Shown piece after piece: positions 35,531 through 43,333 of a stretch of DNA of 64,000 nucleotides. Source of the DNA: an uncultured Bacteroidota bacterium (GTDB lineage Bacteria > Bacteroidota > Bacteroidia > AKYH767-A > 2013-40CM-41-45); contig CALMQM010000025.1 of NCBI GenBank assembly GCA_937871435.1, positions 32,161 through 96,160 on the forward strand, written 5' to 3'. Under the pieces are notes generated by a model that saw nothing but the letters and a program-made list of their open reading frames with translations, did not search any database and was not told the DNA's origin. The stretch's first letter is position 1. Each line of letters starts with the position of its first letter. The position numbers and the translations under genes were made by a program.

Positions 35531-35973
35531 AGTTGAATTTCAAATTGCCGGATACGGTTGTTGTGAATAGAATCGTACAATTCTATCATTAATCTTTTTT
35601 CCGGAATAAATGGAATAATGAACCTTTCTGTTCCTTTTTTTCCAATACTGCCAAGAAGTATCCAATGTGATTTGTCTTCAGTATTGTTGCTTGCAGCGAT
35701 ATACAGATTTGCAGAAGGAATTTTAAGAGGATTTTTTGTCGTCCATTCAAGTTGTAAATTTGAGGTTCCATTATTTTTTCGAATAGCGAGAATATATTCT
35801 GAGTATTCATGGTAATACACCAAACTTCCTTCAGAAGAATCCTGTTTTAACACATTGGAATTTTCAATTACTTCCTGAGGAAGAAGGTATGCAGTGCAAA
35901 TAATCCCCGAGACCAACAAGAGTGGTAAAATGGTCCACAGTCTGAAGTGTTTCTTACGAAGAGACTGAATCAT
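35527..35973 (-). CDS. hypothetical single-span membrane protein
   Basis: 148 residues from the ATG at 35973, which overlaps the upstream stop as ATGA; an upstream in-frame ATG would add nine codons. It has a basic N-terminus, one membrane helix (FRLWTILPLLLVSGIICTAYLL) and a beta-rich extracytoplasmic domain (YILAIRKNNGTSNLQLEWTT, HWILLGSIGKK). No family recognised. It overlaps the Rieske gene by four bases, so it is probably a subunit or accessory protein of that system. Confidence 0.7.
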   Translation of the reverse strand: MIQSLRKKHFRLWTILPLLLVSGIICTAYLLPQEVIENSNVLKQDSSEGSLVYYHEYSEYILAIRKNNGTSNLQLEWTTKNPLKIPSANLYIAASNNTEDKSHWILLGSIGKKGTERFIIPFIPEKRLMIELYDSIHNNRIRQFEIQL

Positions 35974-36188
35974 GATCGCCTGGATAAATAGATCATCCAT
36001 TTACGAAACAATACAGGCCAGAAAAGTACTGTGCCCGGGAAGATGAGCAGATAAAAACTCAGTGGACTGCCTTTTGTTCCCTCATCCAGTTGATGAATTC
36101 TTCTGTTAAAAAGATAAACTGAAAATACGAGACCGGCGGCGAGATACAAACCGACAACCAGCAAGCAAATCAATATTATAGTTTCCAT
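35970..36188 (-). CDS. small membrane protein
   Basis: 72 residues with two hydrophobic segments (IILICLLVVGLYLAAGLVFSV and FYLLIFPGTVLFWPVLF). The ATG at 36188 is chosen because the longer in-frame start at 36239 lies within the Crp-type palindrome and before the -7 box. First gene of the four-gene operon that includes the Rieske fusion; overlaps the next gene by four bases. Function unknown. Confidence 0.65.
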   Translation of the reverse strand: METIILICLLVVGLYLAAGLVFSVYLFNRRIHQLDEGTKGSPLSFYLLIFPGTVLFWPVLFRKWMIYLSRRS

Positions 36189-36193
36189 ACGTT

Positions 36194-36238
36194 CAAAGAT
36201 CAGGACAAGCACTAAAACGTCATGTCGTCCGGACGACA
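36194..36238 (-). promoter_or_regulatory. Crp/Fnr-type promoter of the Rieske operon
   Basis: The most perfect site: TGTCGTCCGGACGACA (36223-36238) inside an 18-bp perfect palindrome (36222-36239), 21 bp, then GATCTTTG (36194-36201), which ends only 5 bp before the ATG at 36188. Confidence 0.78.
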
Positions 36239-36243
36239 TTCAT

Positions 36244-37269
36244 TCAATTTGAAACGGTTTTCCCGGTTATATTTTCCTGCAAGAGCAGAAGATGACCATC
36301 CGGATCCCTGAGAATCCCTTGTTTAAAGGTTTTGTTGTTTTCAGTAATTAGTACAGGTCTTTGAGTCACAAAACGGCAAGCATATAATTTCGCTTGTTCC
36401 CACAATTGATCGATGTGATCAACCCGGAGACAAGTTTGCCAGGCGATGAGATCATTCCCGGATACATCCGCAGGATAAAGTCCACCCGGACCCGGAAACA
36501 AATACTGCAGGAATTCCACTCCGGGACCATTCTCTGCTCTCAATCCCGATATATGTAGTGATGCATTTTTGACATTGTTCAGATGGGCTTGTTCTTTACC
36601 CGAATTGAAACTCTCTCCCTTCAACTGCAAACCCAGAAGTCCGGAATAAAATTTCAGACTGGCATCGGTCGAAGAGACACCAATCGCGGTGTGATCAATT
36701 CCGAGAAATAATTTATCAGATTTCTCTTGCCATTTTGGATCACCTTTACCTGGAGGATAATGGATGAGTTCCAGGATATGATGATCCGGGTCTTCAAAAT
36801 AGAACGCGGTGATTCCTGCAGCTGCCGGAATACTTGCCGGCAAAGTTTGTGGAAGATTGGATACATGTGTAACAGATTGTTGATGTAACATTCCATAAGC
36901 CTTATCCATATCGCTCACCACCAAAGCAAGATGTTGAAACCAGAGATCATTACTTTTTGAATTTTCCGGAACAGCTTTACCTCCTGTCGAAAGATAATCT
37001 ACAAGAAATATTTTTTCATTGCCCAACTGAAGTCCGACTTTTCGGATATGACATCCAAAAACATTTTCCAGCAATTCCACAGAATCTCCTGTGAGTTCGT
37101 AATCCGAGATTTTTTCAAACGGTAAAATTTGTGTGTAAAAATTCAGAGCTTGTTGCATTTCGGATACAACAATGGTCATAGATTCTACTTTTTTAACAAA
37201 TTGCGCTTCCGTTTTTTGTGAAAAAATAACGGCGGTTAGCAATGAAAATATTCTCAATAAAAATTTCAT
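36244..37269 (-). CDS. secreted protein with two VOC (glyoxalase/dioxygenase-like) domains
   Basis: 341 residues. Signal peptide (about 1-22, ending KTEA), then two vicinal-oxygen-chelate domains: about 25-175 (VESMTIVVSEMQQALNFYTQILPF, then FYFEDPDHHILELIHYP) and about 190-335 (GIDHTAIGVSSTDASLKFYSGLLGL, then GILRDPDGHLLLLQE). Each has candidate metal His/Glu residues. A secreted tandem VOC protein is uncommon; substrate unknown. It starts 2 bp after DUF1622, and its stop is 5 bp from the next promoter palindrome. Confidence 0.85.
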   Translation of the reverse strand: MKFLLRIFSLLTAVIFSQKTEAQFVKKVESMTIVVSEMQQALNFYTQILPFEKISDYELTGDSVELLENVFGCHIRKVGLQLGNEKIFLVDYLSTGGKAVPENSKSNDLWFQHLALVVSDMDKAYGMLHQQSVTHVSNLPQTLPASIPAAAGITAFYFEDPDHHILELIHYPPGKGDPKWQEKSDKLFLGIDHTAIGVSSTDASLKFYSGLLGLQLKGESFNSGKEQAHLNNVKNASLHISGLRAENGPGVEFLQYLFPGPGGLYPADVSGNDLIAWQTCLRVDHIDQLWEQAKLYACRFVTQRPVLITENNKTFKQGILRDPDGHLLLLQENITGKTVSN

Positions 37270-37271
37270 GA

Positions 37272-37625
37272 TCAGACTTGTTGTTTAGGTGTTGGGTGTT
37301 CTGTTTTTAATTCTTTTGATAAAGTAAAATTCAGTGCTGTACGGAGTACTACGATCGACGCCAGTTGTGCCAGGTCATTCCAGGTTGGTGTTACAGCTGT
37401 CATCAACACATCCGCTCCCAGCAATAATTCGAGCGCGAGAGAGATGGATTTAGCCAACGATATCCTGAGGCTTTCGTGTCTGCTGTTTAAATCATTTTTA
37501 TTCTTCCCATTGAAGTAGCCGAATATGGTTTTGATTGCAGCCACAGTAAGAATTACTGCCGCGAGCAATTCAATGGTTTCACCCATGATTTTAGATAAAA
37601 GAGGTACAAGATTCAGCGAACTCAT
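37272..37625 (-). CDS. DUF1622 family membrane protein
   Basis: 117 residues with three hydrophobic segments (IELLAAVILTVAAIKTIFGYF, SISLALELLLGADVLMTAV, ASIVVLRTALNFTLS), matching the DUF1622 pattern including the RISLAKSISLALE stretch. Function unknown. It lies 84 bp after GMC oxidoreductase and 2 bp before the VOC gene, probably the same transcript. Confidence 0.85.
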   Translation of the reverse strand: MSSLNLVPLLSKIMGETIELLAAVILTVAAIKTIFGYFNGKNKNDLNSRHESLRISLAKSISLALELLLGADVLMTAVTPTWNDLAQLASIVVLRTALNFTLSKELKTEHPTPKQQV

Positions 37626-37709
37626 TTATAAAGGATCTCGCGGGAATGAAAATTTCGGTGATGAAGAAACTTCTGATTTTATTTTCTTACTGCTTGCTAA
37701 AATACGCCT

Positions 37710-39308
37710 TCACTGAGAGACCAATTGAGTTGATTCGATAGCTTGATTATTACCTTCTCTATGTTGAGAATATTTCTCAATCAGATGTTCTCCTACACGA
37801 AGTGCATTTGCCATAATAGTAAGTGATGGGTTAACAGCTCCACAACTTGGAAAGAAACTGGCATCACATACATACAGATTATCAATTTCATGCGATTTAC
37901 AATTCGGGTCAAGAACACTCGTAGCAGGATCAGTACCGAACCTCAGTGTGCCGTTTTGATGCGAAACTCCGCTAACACCAAGATCATAGCCAACGAAGTG
38001 TGTTTGTTTCCACTCCGGATTTTTTTCTCCAAGGAGATTGAAAATATCTCTGAGTTTCTGTTTCAGGCGCTCATAGCCTTCCCGGTTGTTAGAAGTATAG
38101 GAAATGCGGATTGAACCATCTTCTCTCAGTGTTACACGGTTTTCCGATAACGGCAGATCTTCTGTCGTCAGCCAAAAGTCAACGGAATGAGAACTCAATT
38201 GTTCAAATGATTTTTCCGGATAGATTGCTTTGCATAGATCCACTAATGTATCAGGATCAGATTTTCCCATCAGTTGAATTGTTCCGAGAGGAAAATCAAA
38301 GTCAGTACTGCCGTAGTAAAAATCAGTAATACCAAAATGTTTTTGAAATTGAGCGTTGTTGTATTTTTCAGAAACTGCAATCAAGGCTCCGTTGTTATGA
38401 ACCATGTAATTTCTTCCAACTTGCCCCGAACCATTGGACAAACCGTTTGGATGCTGCGCATTGGCAGAGCGAAGAAACAAGGCTGCTGAATTGATAGCAC
38501 CGCAGGCAACAACAAATGTTTCAGCTGAGTATTCCTCAGAATGTTCGGCAAATTTTACGATCACCTTCATAAGTTTTTTACCTGAAGGGTCCGTAATTAA
38601 TTTTTCCGCATAAGCTCCTGTACGAAGGGTGACATTTGGATACATCATTGCTTCTTTCAAAGCGACTACATGTGCATCTGCTTTCGCTTCTGTAAGATCA
38701 GGAAAGCCGTCGAAATTACTCAGGCGAACAGGTGATTTTGCAGTTCCGTTTTCATCGCCCAACCGCACAGCGATAGGAATTGGAAAAGGGCGATAGCCAA
38801 GATTTTTTATTTCTGAAAATAATTCTGCCATACTGGTTTCAGCGGGAACAGGTGGAAAGGGATATGCTTCCGTTGAATGAGGTTCAGTCGGATCACTGTC
38901 TCGTAATCCATGAACAGAATATATTTTTTCCGCTTCTGTATAGTATGCTTCCAGATCTGAATATCGAATTGGCCAGGCTGGAGAAGTACCACCGGCATGT
39001 TTCACTTCTTCAAAATCTTTTTCCCTCAGCCTCAGTAATGCTGCACCATACATTTTTGTATTTCCACCAACGCAATAGTGAGTGAAAGGTTCAAACGGCT
39101 GATCATTGGCATCGTACCATTTTTCCTGAGTACGGTAACGACCTTTGGTAAAAACTTCTATAGCATCCCAGTTTTCTTTTTCTCTTGGAATGAAGTCACC
39201 TCTCTCCAGGATCAAAATACTTTTTCCGGTAGGTGCCAGTTTCATGGCAAGAGTAGCTCCGCCTGCCCCTGTACCAATGATGATGTAATCGTAATGTGTT
39301 GTTTCCAT
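37710..39308 (-). CDS. GMC-family FAD oxidoreductase
   Basis: 532 residues. FAD-binding start YDYIIIGTGAGGATLAMKLA with LILERGDF, the GMC region CVGGNTKMYGAALLRLRE (about 78-95), and the C-terminal active-site part VSHQNGTLRFG and NPSLTIMANALRVGEHL. GMC enzymes oxidise sugars, alcohols or choline. No twin-arginine or other signal is present. It lies 12 bp after the aquaporin gene in the sugar operon; a sugar or polyol substrate is plausible. Confidence 0.9.
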   Translation of the reverse strand: METTHYDYIIIGTGAGGATLAMKLAPTGKSILILERGDFIPREKENWDAIEVFTKGRYRTQEKWYDANDQPFEPFTHYCVGGNTKMYGAALLRLREKDFEEVKHAGGTSPAWPIRYSDLEAYYTEAEKIYSVHGLRDSDPTEPHSTEAYPFPPVPAETSMAELFSEIKNLGYRPFPIPIAVRLGDENGTAKSPVRLSNFDGFPDLTEAKADAHVVALKEAMMYPNVTLRTGAYAEKLITDPSGKKLMKVIVKFAEHSEEYSAETFVVACGAINSAALFLRSANAQHPNGLSNGSGQVGRNYMVHNNGALIAVSEKYNNAQFQKHFGITDFYYGSTDFDFPLGTIQLMGKSDPDTLVDLCKAIYPEKSFEQLSSHSVDFWLTTEDLPLSENRVTLREDGSIRISYTSNNREGYERLKQKLRDIFNLLGEKNPEWKQTHFVGYDLGVSGVSHQNGTLRFGTDPATSVLDPNCKSHEIDNLYVCDASFFPSCGAVNPSLTIMANALRVGEHLIEKYSQHREGNNQAIESTQLVSQ

Positions 39309-39320
39309 CTGTAGGAATTT

Positions 39321-40070
39321 TTATAAATGCTTTACTCTGTTCAATGCTCGTAGTTTGATTGCGTATTTGAAATATTGACTAAATATCTCTGCAGTTGCCA
39401 ACATAGTTACCACCGGCACCAGCGCATACATCCAATAAGATGTCCACACACCCGAAGGCAAAGCGGATGCAAGTGTTCTTGCAGGGTTCATTCCGAATCC
39501 GCTGTATGGAGATTCAAAAATTACATTTCCCATAACCAGCAATCCGGCCAGCCTGGAAGTATGTGCAGTCCATTTTTGATTGTGCATGGTTATCATCACC
39601 ATGCTCATCATACAAAACGCAATAATTATTTCTCCTGCCATCGCTGCAAGTATTCCTTCTTTTCCGGGTACAGTCACCGCATACATGACATGTTCTTCCT
39701 GTATAAGATTGCCTGTTAGCAATGCCACCAACAACACACCTGCAGTTCCTCCCGCGAATTGAAAGACTATATATGCAAGCGTATCCTTTCCATTAATCTT
39801 CCCGAGTCGGTACATTGTGAGCGTAACAGCCGGATTGATATGGGCTCCGCTTTTTTTTCCCCATTTGGAATCAAGGATTTTCCACGCGGTAATTCCCATA
39901 CAAAGACCCATCACAACTCTTCGGAGAAAAGGGGAAGGAATAGCACTGTGAAGTACTGACTGCGGATGTTCCAGCAACAAAGTCACTGCACAGGCTGAAA
40001 TCATAAATACTCCCAATCCCCAGGCTTCGATAAAATATTTTTCCCAACTAAGTTTATGCGACTTCCTCAT
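39321..40070 (-). CDS. aquaporin/glycerol-facilitator family channel (MIP)
   Basis: 249 residues with six main hydrophobic segments and both NPA motifs: HINPAVTLTMYRLG (about 78) and GMNPARTLASAL (about 193). Such channels pass water or small polyols across the inner membrane. Its start overlaps the debranching-enzyme gene by 17 bp. Between sugar-oxidising enzymes it may handle osmotic adjustment or polyol flux. Confidence 0.92.
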   Translation of the reverse strand: MRKSHKLSWEKYFIEAWGLGVFMISACAVTLLLEHPQSVLHSAIPSPFLRRVVMGLCMGITAWKILDSKWGKKSGAHINPAVTLTMYRLGKINGKDTLAYIVFQFAGGTAGVLLVALLTGNLIQEEHVMYAVTVPGKEGILAAMAGEIIIAFCMMSMVMITMHNQKWTAHTSRLAGLLVMGNVIFESPYSGFGMNPARTLASALPSGVWTSYWMYALVPVVTMLATAEIFSQYFKYAIKLRALNRVKHL

Positions 40071-42045
40071 ACCTTTTTTGTGTTGTGGTTTTTCGGGTTT
40101 TGGAAATCGTATTTAGTTTGTGTTCATGAATCACCCGAATCCATTCGGCGATACTCCATGCCTGAGCAATGCATCCATTTTGTTTGTGAGGAGAATCACC
40201 GTCGAAAATTTCTGAACATGTCCCAATTCCACCTTCAGAAAGATGATCGGTTAATTGATCCAGGAAGAGTTGAGCTTTGTGTTTTCCGTTTTTTCCATAT
40301 GCATAAATCAATGCATCTACATACGCCCCTGCCAGCCAGCTCCACACAGTTCCCTGGTGGTAAGCAGCATCACGTTGTGCCGGATCTCCGGAATATTTTC
40401 CTGTATAAGAAGGATGATTCATGGATAGAGAACGCAATCCTCTGGATGTAACCAGTTTCTTTTCTACCTCTTCAACTATTTGTTTTGCTGAAGTTTTTGA
40501 AATTAACGGAAACGGGAGGCTAATCGCAAACAATTGATTCGGTCGAAACGACTGATCAGTCCATTCATTACTGATAACATCACATAAATATTTTCCATCA
40601 GTGGAGTAAAAGTTATTTGCAAATGATTTTTTTGTCACTGCAGCCATCTGCATATAAGTACTGCTCTCTTCATTTTTACCAAGAAGAGAAAGAATTTCAG
40701 CTGTAATTTTCAGGGCATTGTACCAGAGTGCATTTATTTCAACAGGTTTGCCTGTTCGTGGTGTGATCACATTTGTGCCTACTTTGGCATCCATCCAGGT
40801 GAGTTGTACTCCATCTTCTCCTGCCCAAAGCAATCCGTCATCATCCTGATGGATCCCATACCTTGTACCAGTCACATGGTTATCCAGAATGTCAAGTAAC
40901 ACAGGCAGAATTATTTCTGAAATAAACGTTAGGTCTGATGTTGCCTTGTAGTATTTGTATGCGGCAATGAAGAACCACAGTGTTGCATCAGCGGTATTGT
41001 ACTCCGGTACATCTCCATAATCCGGAAATCTGTTGGGAAGCATTCCCATACTTACTGATTCAGCGTATGCGGTTAATATTTTCTTCGCATCTTCGAACCT
41101 TCCTGTACATAAACAAAGTCCGGGCAATGAAATCATTGTGTCTCTTCCCCAGTCACCAAACCAATGATATCCGGCAATGATACTTTTCTGATTAATATTT
41201 CTTTGAACGATGAATTGATCCGCTGCAAGTAATAACGATCGTTCCAATGGACTTTCAGCATCAGCAACCAGATTTTCTCTTCTCTGACTTTCGCGAAGAA
41301 ATTCATCTTCCACATTCTCCAATGTCTGTTCGCATGAAAGAACAATCGTTGAAATTGCTCCCGGTTTCAATTCTAAAATAATTTTCCCCGGAGAAAACAA
41401 GTCTTCTGAACTGTCAAAACCTCTTTCTTTTTCCTGTTCGTAGCTGAATTGATAATACCAGTCAGGATTGGGACTGAATTTCGCAGAGGAACATCCGATG
41501 TGAATTTCCGGGAGATGTTCGTGCATTCTGACTTTAAATGCATTGTCCTGCTGCGTAACGCGAATACTGTTTTTATCATACGCGTTATTAAGTGCATGAT
41601 GATTCCTTCCGGCAAGTAATGGAGTAAAGATAAGACGTATTGATTCTTTACCTGATAGGTGTTCGTAGCGAATGAACGTTGTATTTTTACCATGTATGCA
41701 AACGACAGTTTTTTTAAGAACTACTTCTCCGATTTTGTACTTCCATTCAGGAAACAGATCGCGTTCAAAGTGAATTTCATGCTCAAGTCCGGGAGTATAA
41801 TCCACTCCGTGAAATTGATTATTACTTAGCTGATAAAATTTACCACAACATTCTGCTTCCTCATCCATTTTGGATACTAATACATCTCTTCCTATTGGTG
41901 GATTCGTCGCTGCAATCAATAAACCATGATACCGGCGTGTATTCATGCCACAAACTGTGGATGAAGCGTATCCTCCGAGACCGTTCGTTTCAAGCCATTC
42001 GGGAAAATCCGAAGCTTTGATCTGTTTGCAGGTGCGTGTATCCAT
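40054..42045 (-). CDS. amylo-alpha-1,6-glucosidase (glycogen debranching enzyme)
   Basis: 663 residues. The N-terminal GDE domain opens EWLETNGLGGYASSTVCGMN followed by TRRYHGLLIAA. The C-terminal (alpha/alpha)6 domain has GYHWFGDWGRDTMISLPGL (about 300-315, catalytic Asp region), AGEDGVQLTWMDAKVG and the late YHQGTVWSWLAGAYVDA. It should hydrolyse alpha-1,6 branches of glycogen-like glucan in the cytosol. It is between glucose dehydrogenase (23 bp upstream) and aquaporin in one operon. Confidence 0.92.
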   Translation of the reverse strand: MDTRTCKQIKASDFPEWLETNGLGGYASSTVCGMNTRRYHGLLIAATNPPIGRDVLVSKMDEEAECCGKFYQLSNNQFHGVDYTPGLEHEIHFERDLFPEWKYKIGEVVLKKTVVCIHGKNTTFIRYEHLSGKESIRLIFTPLLAGRNHHALNNAYDKNSIRVTQQDNAFKVRMHEHLPEIHIGCSSAKFSPNPDWYYQFSYEQEKERGFDSSEDLFSPGKIILELKPGAISTIVLSCEQTLENVEDEFLRESQRRENLVADAESPLERSLLLAADQFIVQRNINQKSIIAGYHWFGDWGRDTMISLPGLCLCTGRFEDAKKILTAYAESVSMGMLPNRFPDYGDVPEYNTADATLWFFIAAYKYYKATSDLTFISEIILPVLLDILDNHVTGTRYGIHQDDDGLLWAGEDGVQLTWMDAKVGTNVITPRTGKPVEINALWYNALKITAEILSLLGKNEESSTYMQMAAVTKKSFANNFYSTDGKYLCDVISNEWTDQSFRPNQLFAISLPFPLISKTSAKQIVEEVEKKLVTSRGLRSLSMNHPSYTGKYSGDPAQRDAAYHQGTVWSWLAGAYVDALIYAYGKNGKHKAQLFLDQLTDHLSEGGIGTCSEIFDGDSPHKQNGCIAQAWSIAEWIRVIHEHKLNTISKTRKTTTQKRYEEVA

Positions 42046-42068
42046 AACTGTATTCTCAGGTTGAAGGA

Positions 42069-43256
42069 TCAGGATTTTTCTTTTGCAATCTGCATGTATA
42101 CTTTAATCAGATCGTTTGCCTGAAATAAAGTAGAGTACAATTCGGGATAATTTTCGAGACCTTCAACGCGGTGTGTAAGAAATTTGCGTGTGAGACCCGG
42201 CCACATCATTTCTGCATGTGCAAAATCTTTCAAACCCATTTCAAAGTATTCGCGGGAAGCATTCACAGTTCCTACCACTACTTTATTTCCAAGGACAAAT
42301 CCCAGGTTTATTTTATCAGAAGGTATTGAAACATTTCGACCACCACCTGTTACACTGGATAAAACAAGCACTCCGTTTTTCCCGAGTATATTCATGGCTT
42401 CAAAAACAAATGGAGAATATCCTGTAGCTTCGAAAATCAAATCGTATGGACCATCTTCTTTGGCAATGTCAAGCAAACTTTTGTCAGATGTGCTGAAATA
42501 TTTAGCACCCATTTCTTCAACGATATCTGAATTCAGATATGGCGCTTCTGTTCTCGCGATGGTTGTCGTTTCTATTCCGCGAAGCCGAAGAACAAGTGTT
42601 GCCAGAAGTCCGATAGGGCCTGCACCCAGTACTGCAGCTTTCTTTGGCTTCCATACCTGTAATCTTCTCTGCAATTCAAAAGCCTGATGAATTCCCTTTT
42701 CAACGATGGAAATTGGTTCCGTGAGCACGGCAATGTCTTTCAATCCTACAGGAACTTTGATAATGTACTCCGGATCTTCTACATAATACTCGGTAAGGAA
42801 TCCGTGCAATAAATTAATTCCATGTTCGTAATATGTTTCATCAGTAGTCATATCATAATGTCCGATTGCATCATAGATACTCTTTCCCGGTCGACGGACC
42901 GTTGTTACAACATAATCTCCTTTTTTGAATTCAGAAACATTTTCTCCGGTCTCCACAACTACTCCCAGAGTTTCATGGCCACAAATCAGATAATCAGATC
43001 CGACAGGAGCAGCTCCATATTCGCAATTCACAATTTCTTTGTCTGTTCCATCCACACCGATTTGTAAGATTTTTACCAGCACTCCGCGTCCATTTGGAAT
43101 GTCACTGATTTTAGGTTTAGGTACATCATGACGAAGATGTACAGAATCCTTTTTTCCGGGATATACCGCTACGGCTTTCATCATTTCTGGCACAATAGTT
43201 CCGTATGCTTTTGGTGAAGCATTCTTTTTTTCTTTTTCAATAAGGTTTGTTTTCAT
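42069..43256 (-). CDS. zinc-dependent glucose 1-dehydrogenase-like MDR enzyme
   Basis: 395 residues of the medium-chain dehydrogenase family. Catalytic region VDGTDKEIVNCEYG and CGHETLGVVVETG (about 70-108) and a Rossmann motif VLGAGPIGLLATLVLRLRG (about 209-227) fit the glucose dehydrogenase group, in which the usual Cys of the zinc site is replaced (GVDGTD here rather than GICGTD). It would oxidise glucose to gluconolactone with NAD(P)+. First gene behind its own Crp-type promoter, leading an operon that may run to the VOC gene at 36244. Confidence 0.85.
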   Translation of the reverse strand: MKTNLIEKEKKNASPKAYGTIVPEMMKAVAVYPGKKDSVHLRHDVPKPKISDIPNGRGVLVKILQIGVDGTDKEIVNCEYGAAPVGSDYLICGHETLGVVVETGENVSEFKKGDYVVTTVRRPGKSIYDAIGHYDMTTDETYYEHGINLLHGFLTEYYVEDPEYIIKVPVGLKDIAVLTEPISIVEKGIHQAFELQRRLQVWKPKKAAVLGAGPIGLLATLVLRLRGIETTTIARTEAPYLNSDIVEEMGAKYFSTSDKSLLDIAKEDGPYDLIFEATGYSPFVFEAMNILGKNGVLVLSSVTGGGRNVSIPSDKINLGFVLGNKVVVGTVNASREYFEMGLKDFAHAEMMWPGLTRKFLTHRVEGLENYPELYSTLFQANDLIKVYMQIAKEKS

Positions 43257-43288
43257 TGCTGGATTTAATGTTTCTTATTCTTGAATTA

Positions 43289-43333
43289 CAAAGGAACATC
43301 ACAAGTTCCCATTAGAATGTAAGCTGAATTACA
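43289..43333 (-). promoter_or_regulatory. Crp/Fnr-type promoter of the glucose dehydrogenase operon
   Basis: Palindrome TGTAATTCAGCTTACA (43318-43333, minus strand), the weakest of the set with TGTA in place of TGTC, then 21 bp and TTCCTTTG (43289-43296). It overlaps the end of the GH63-like gene and ends 32 bp before the ATG. Confidence 0.55.
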
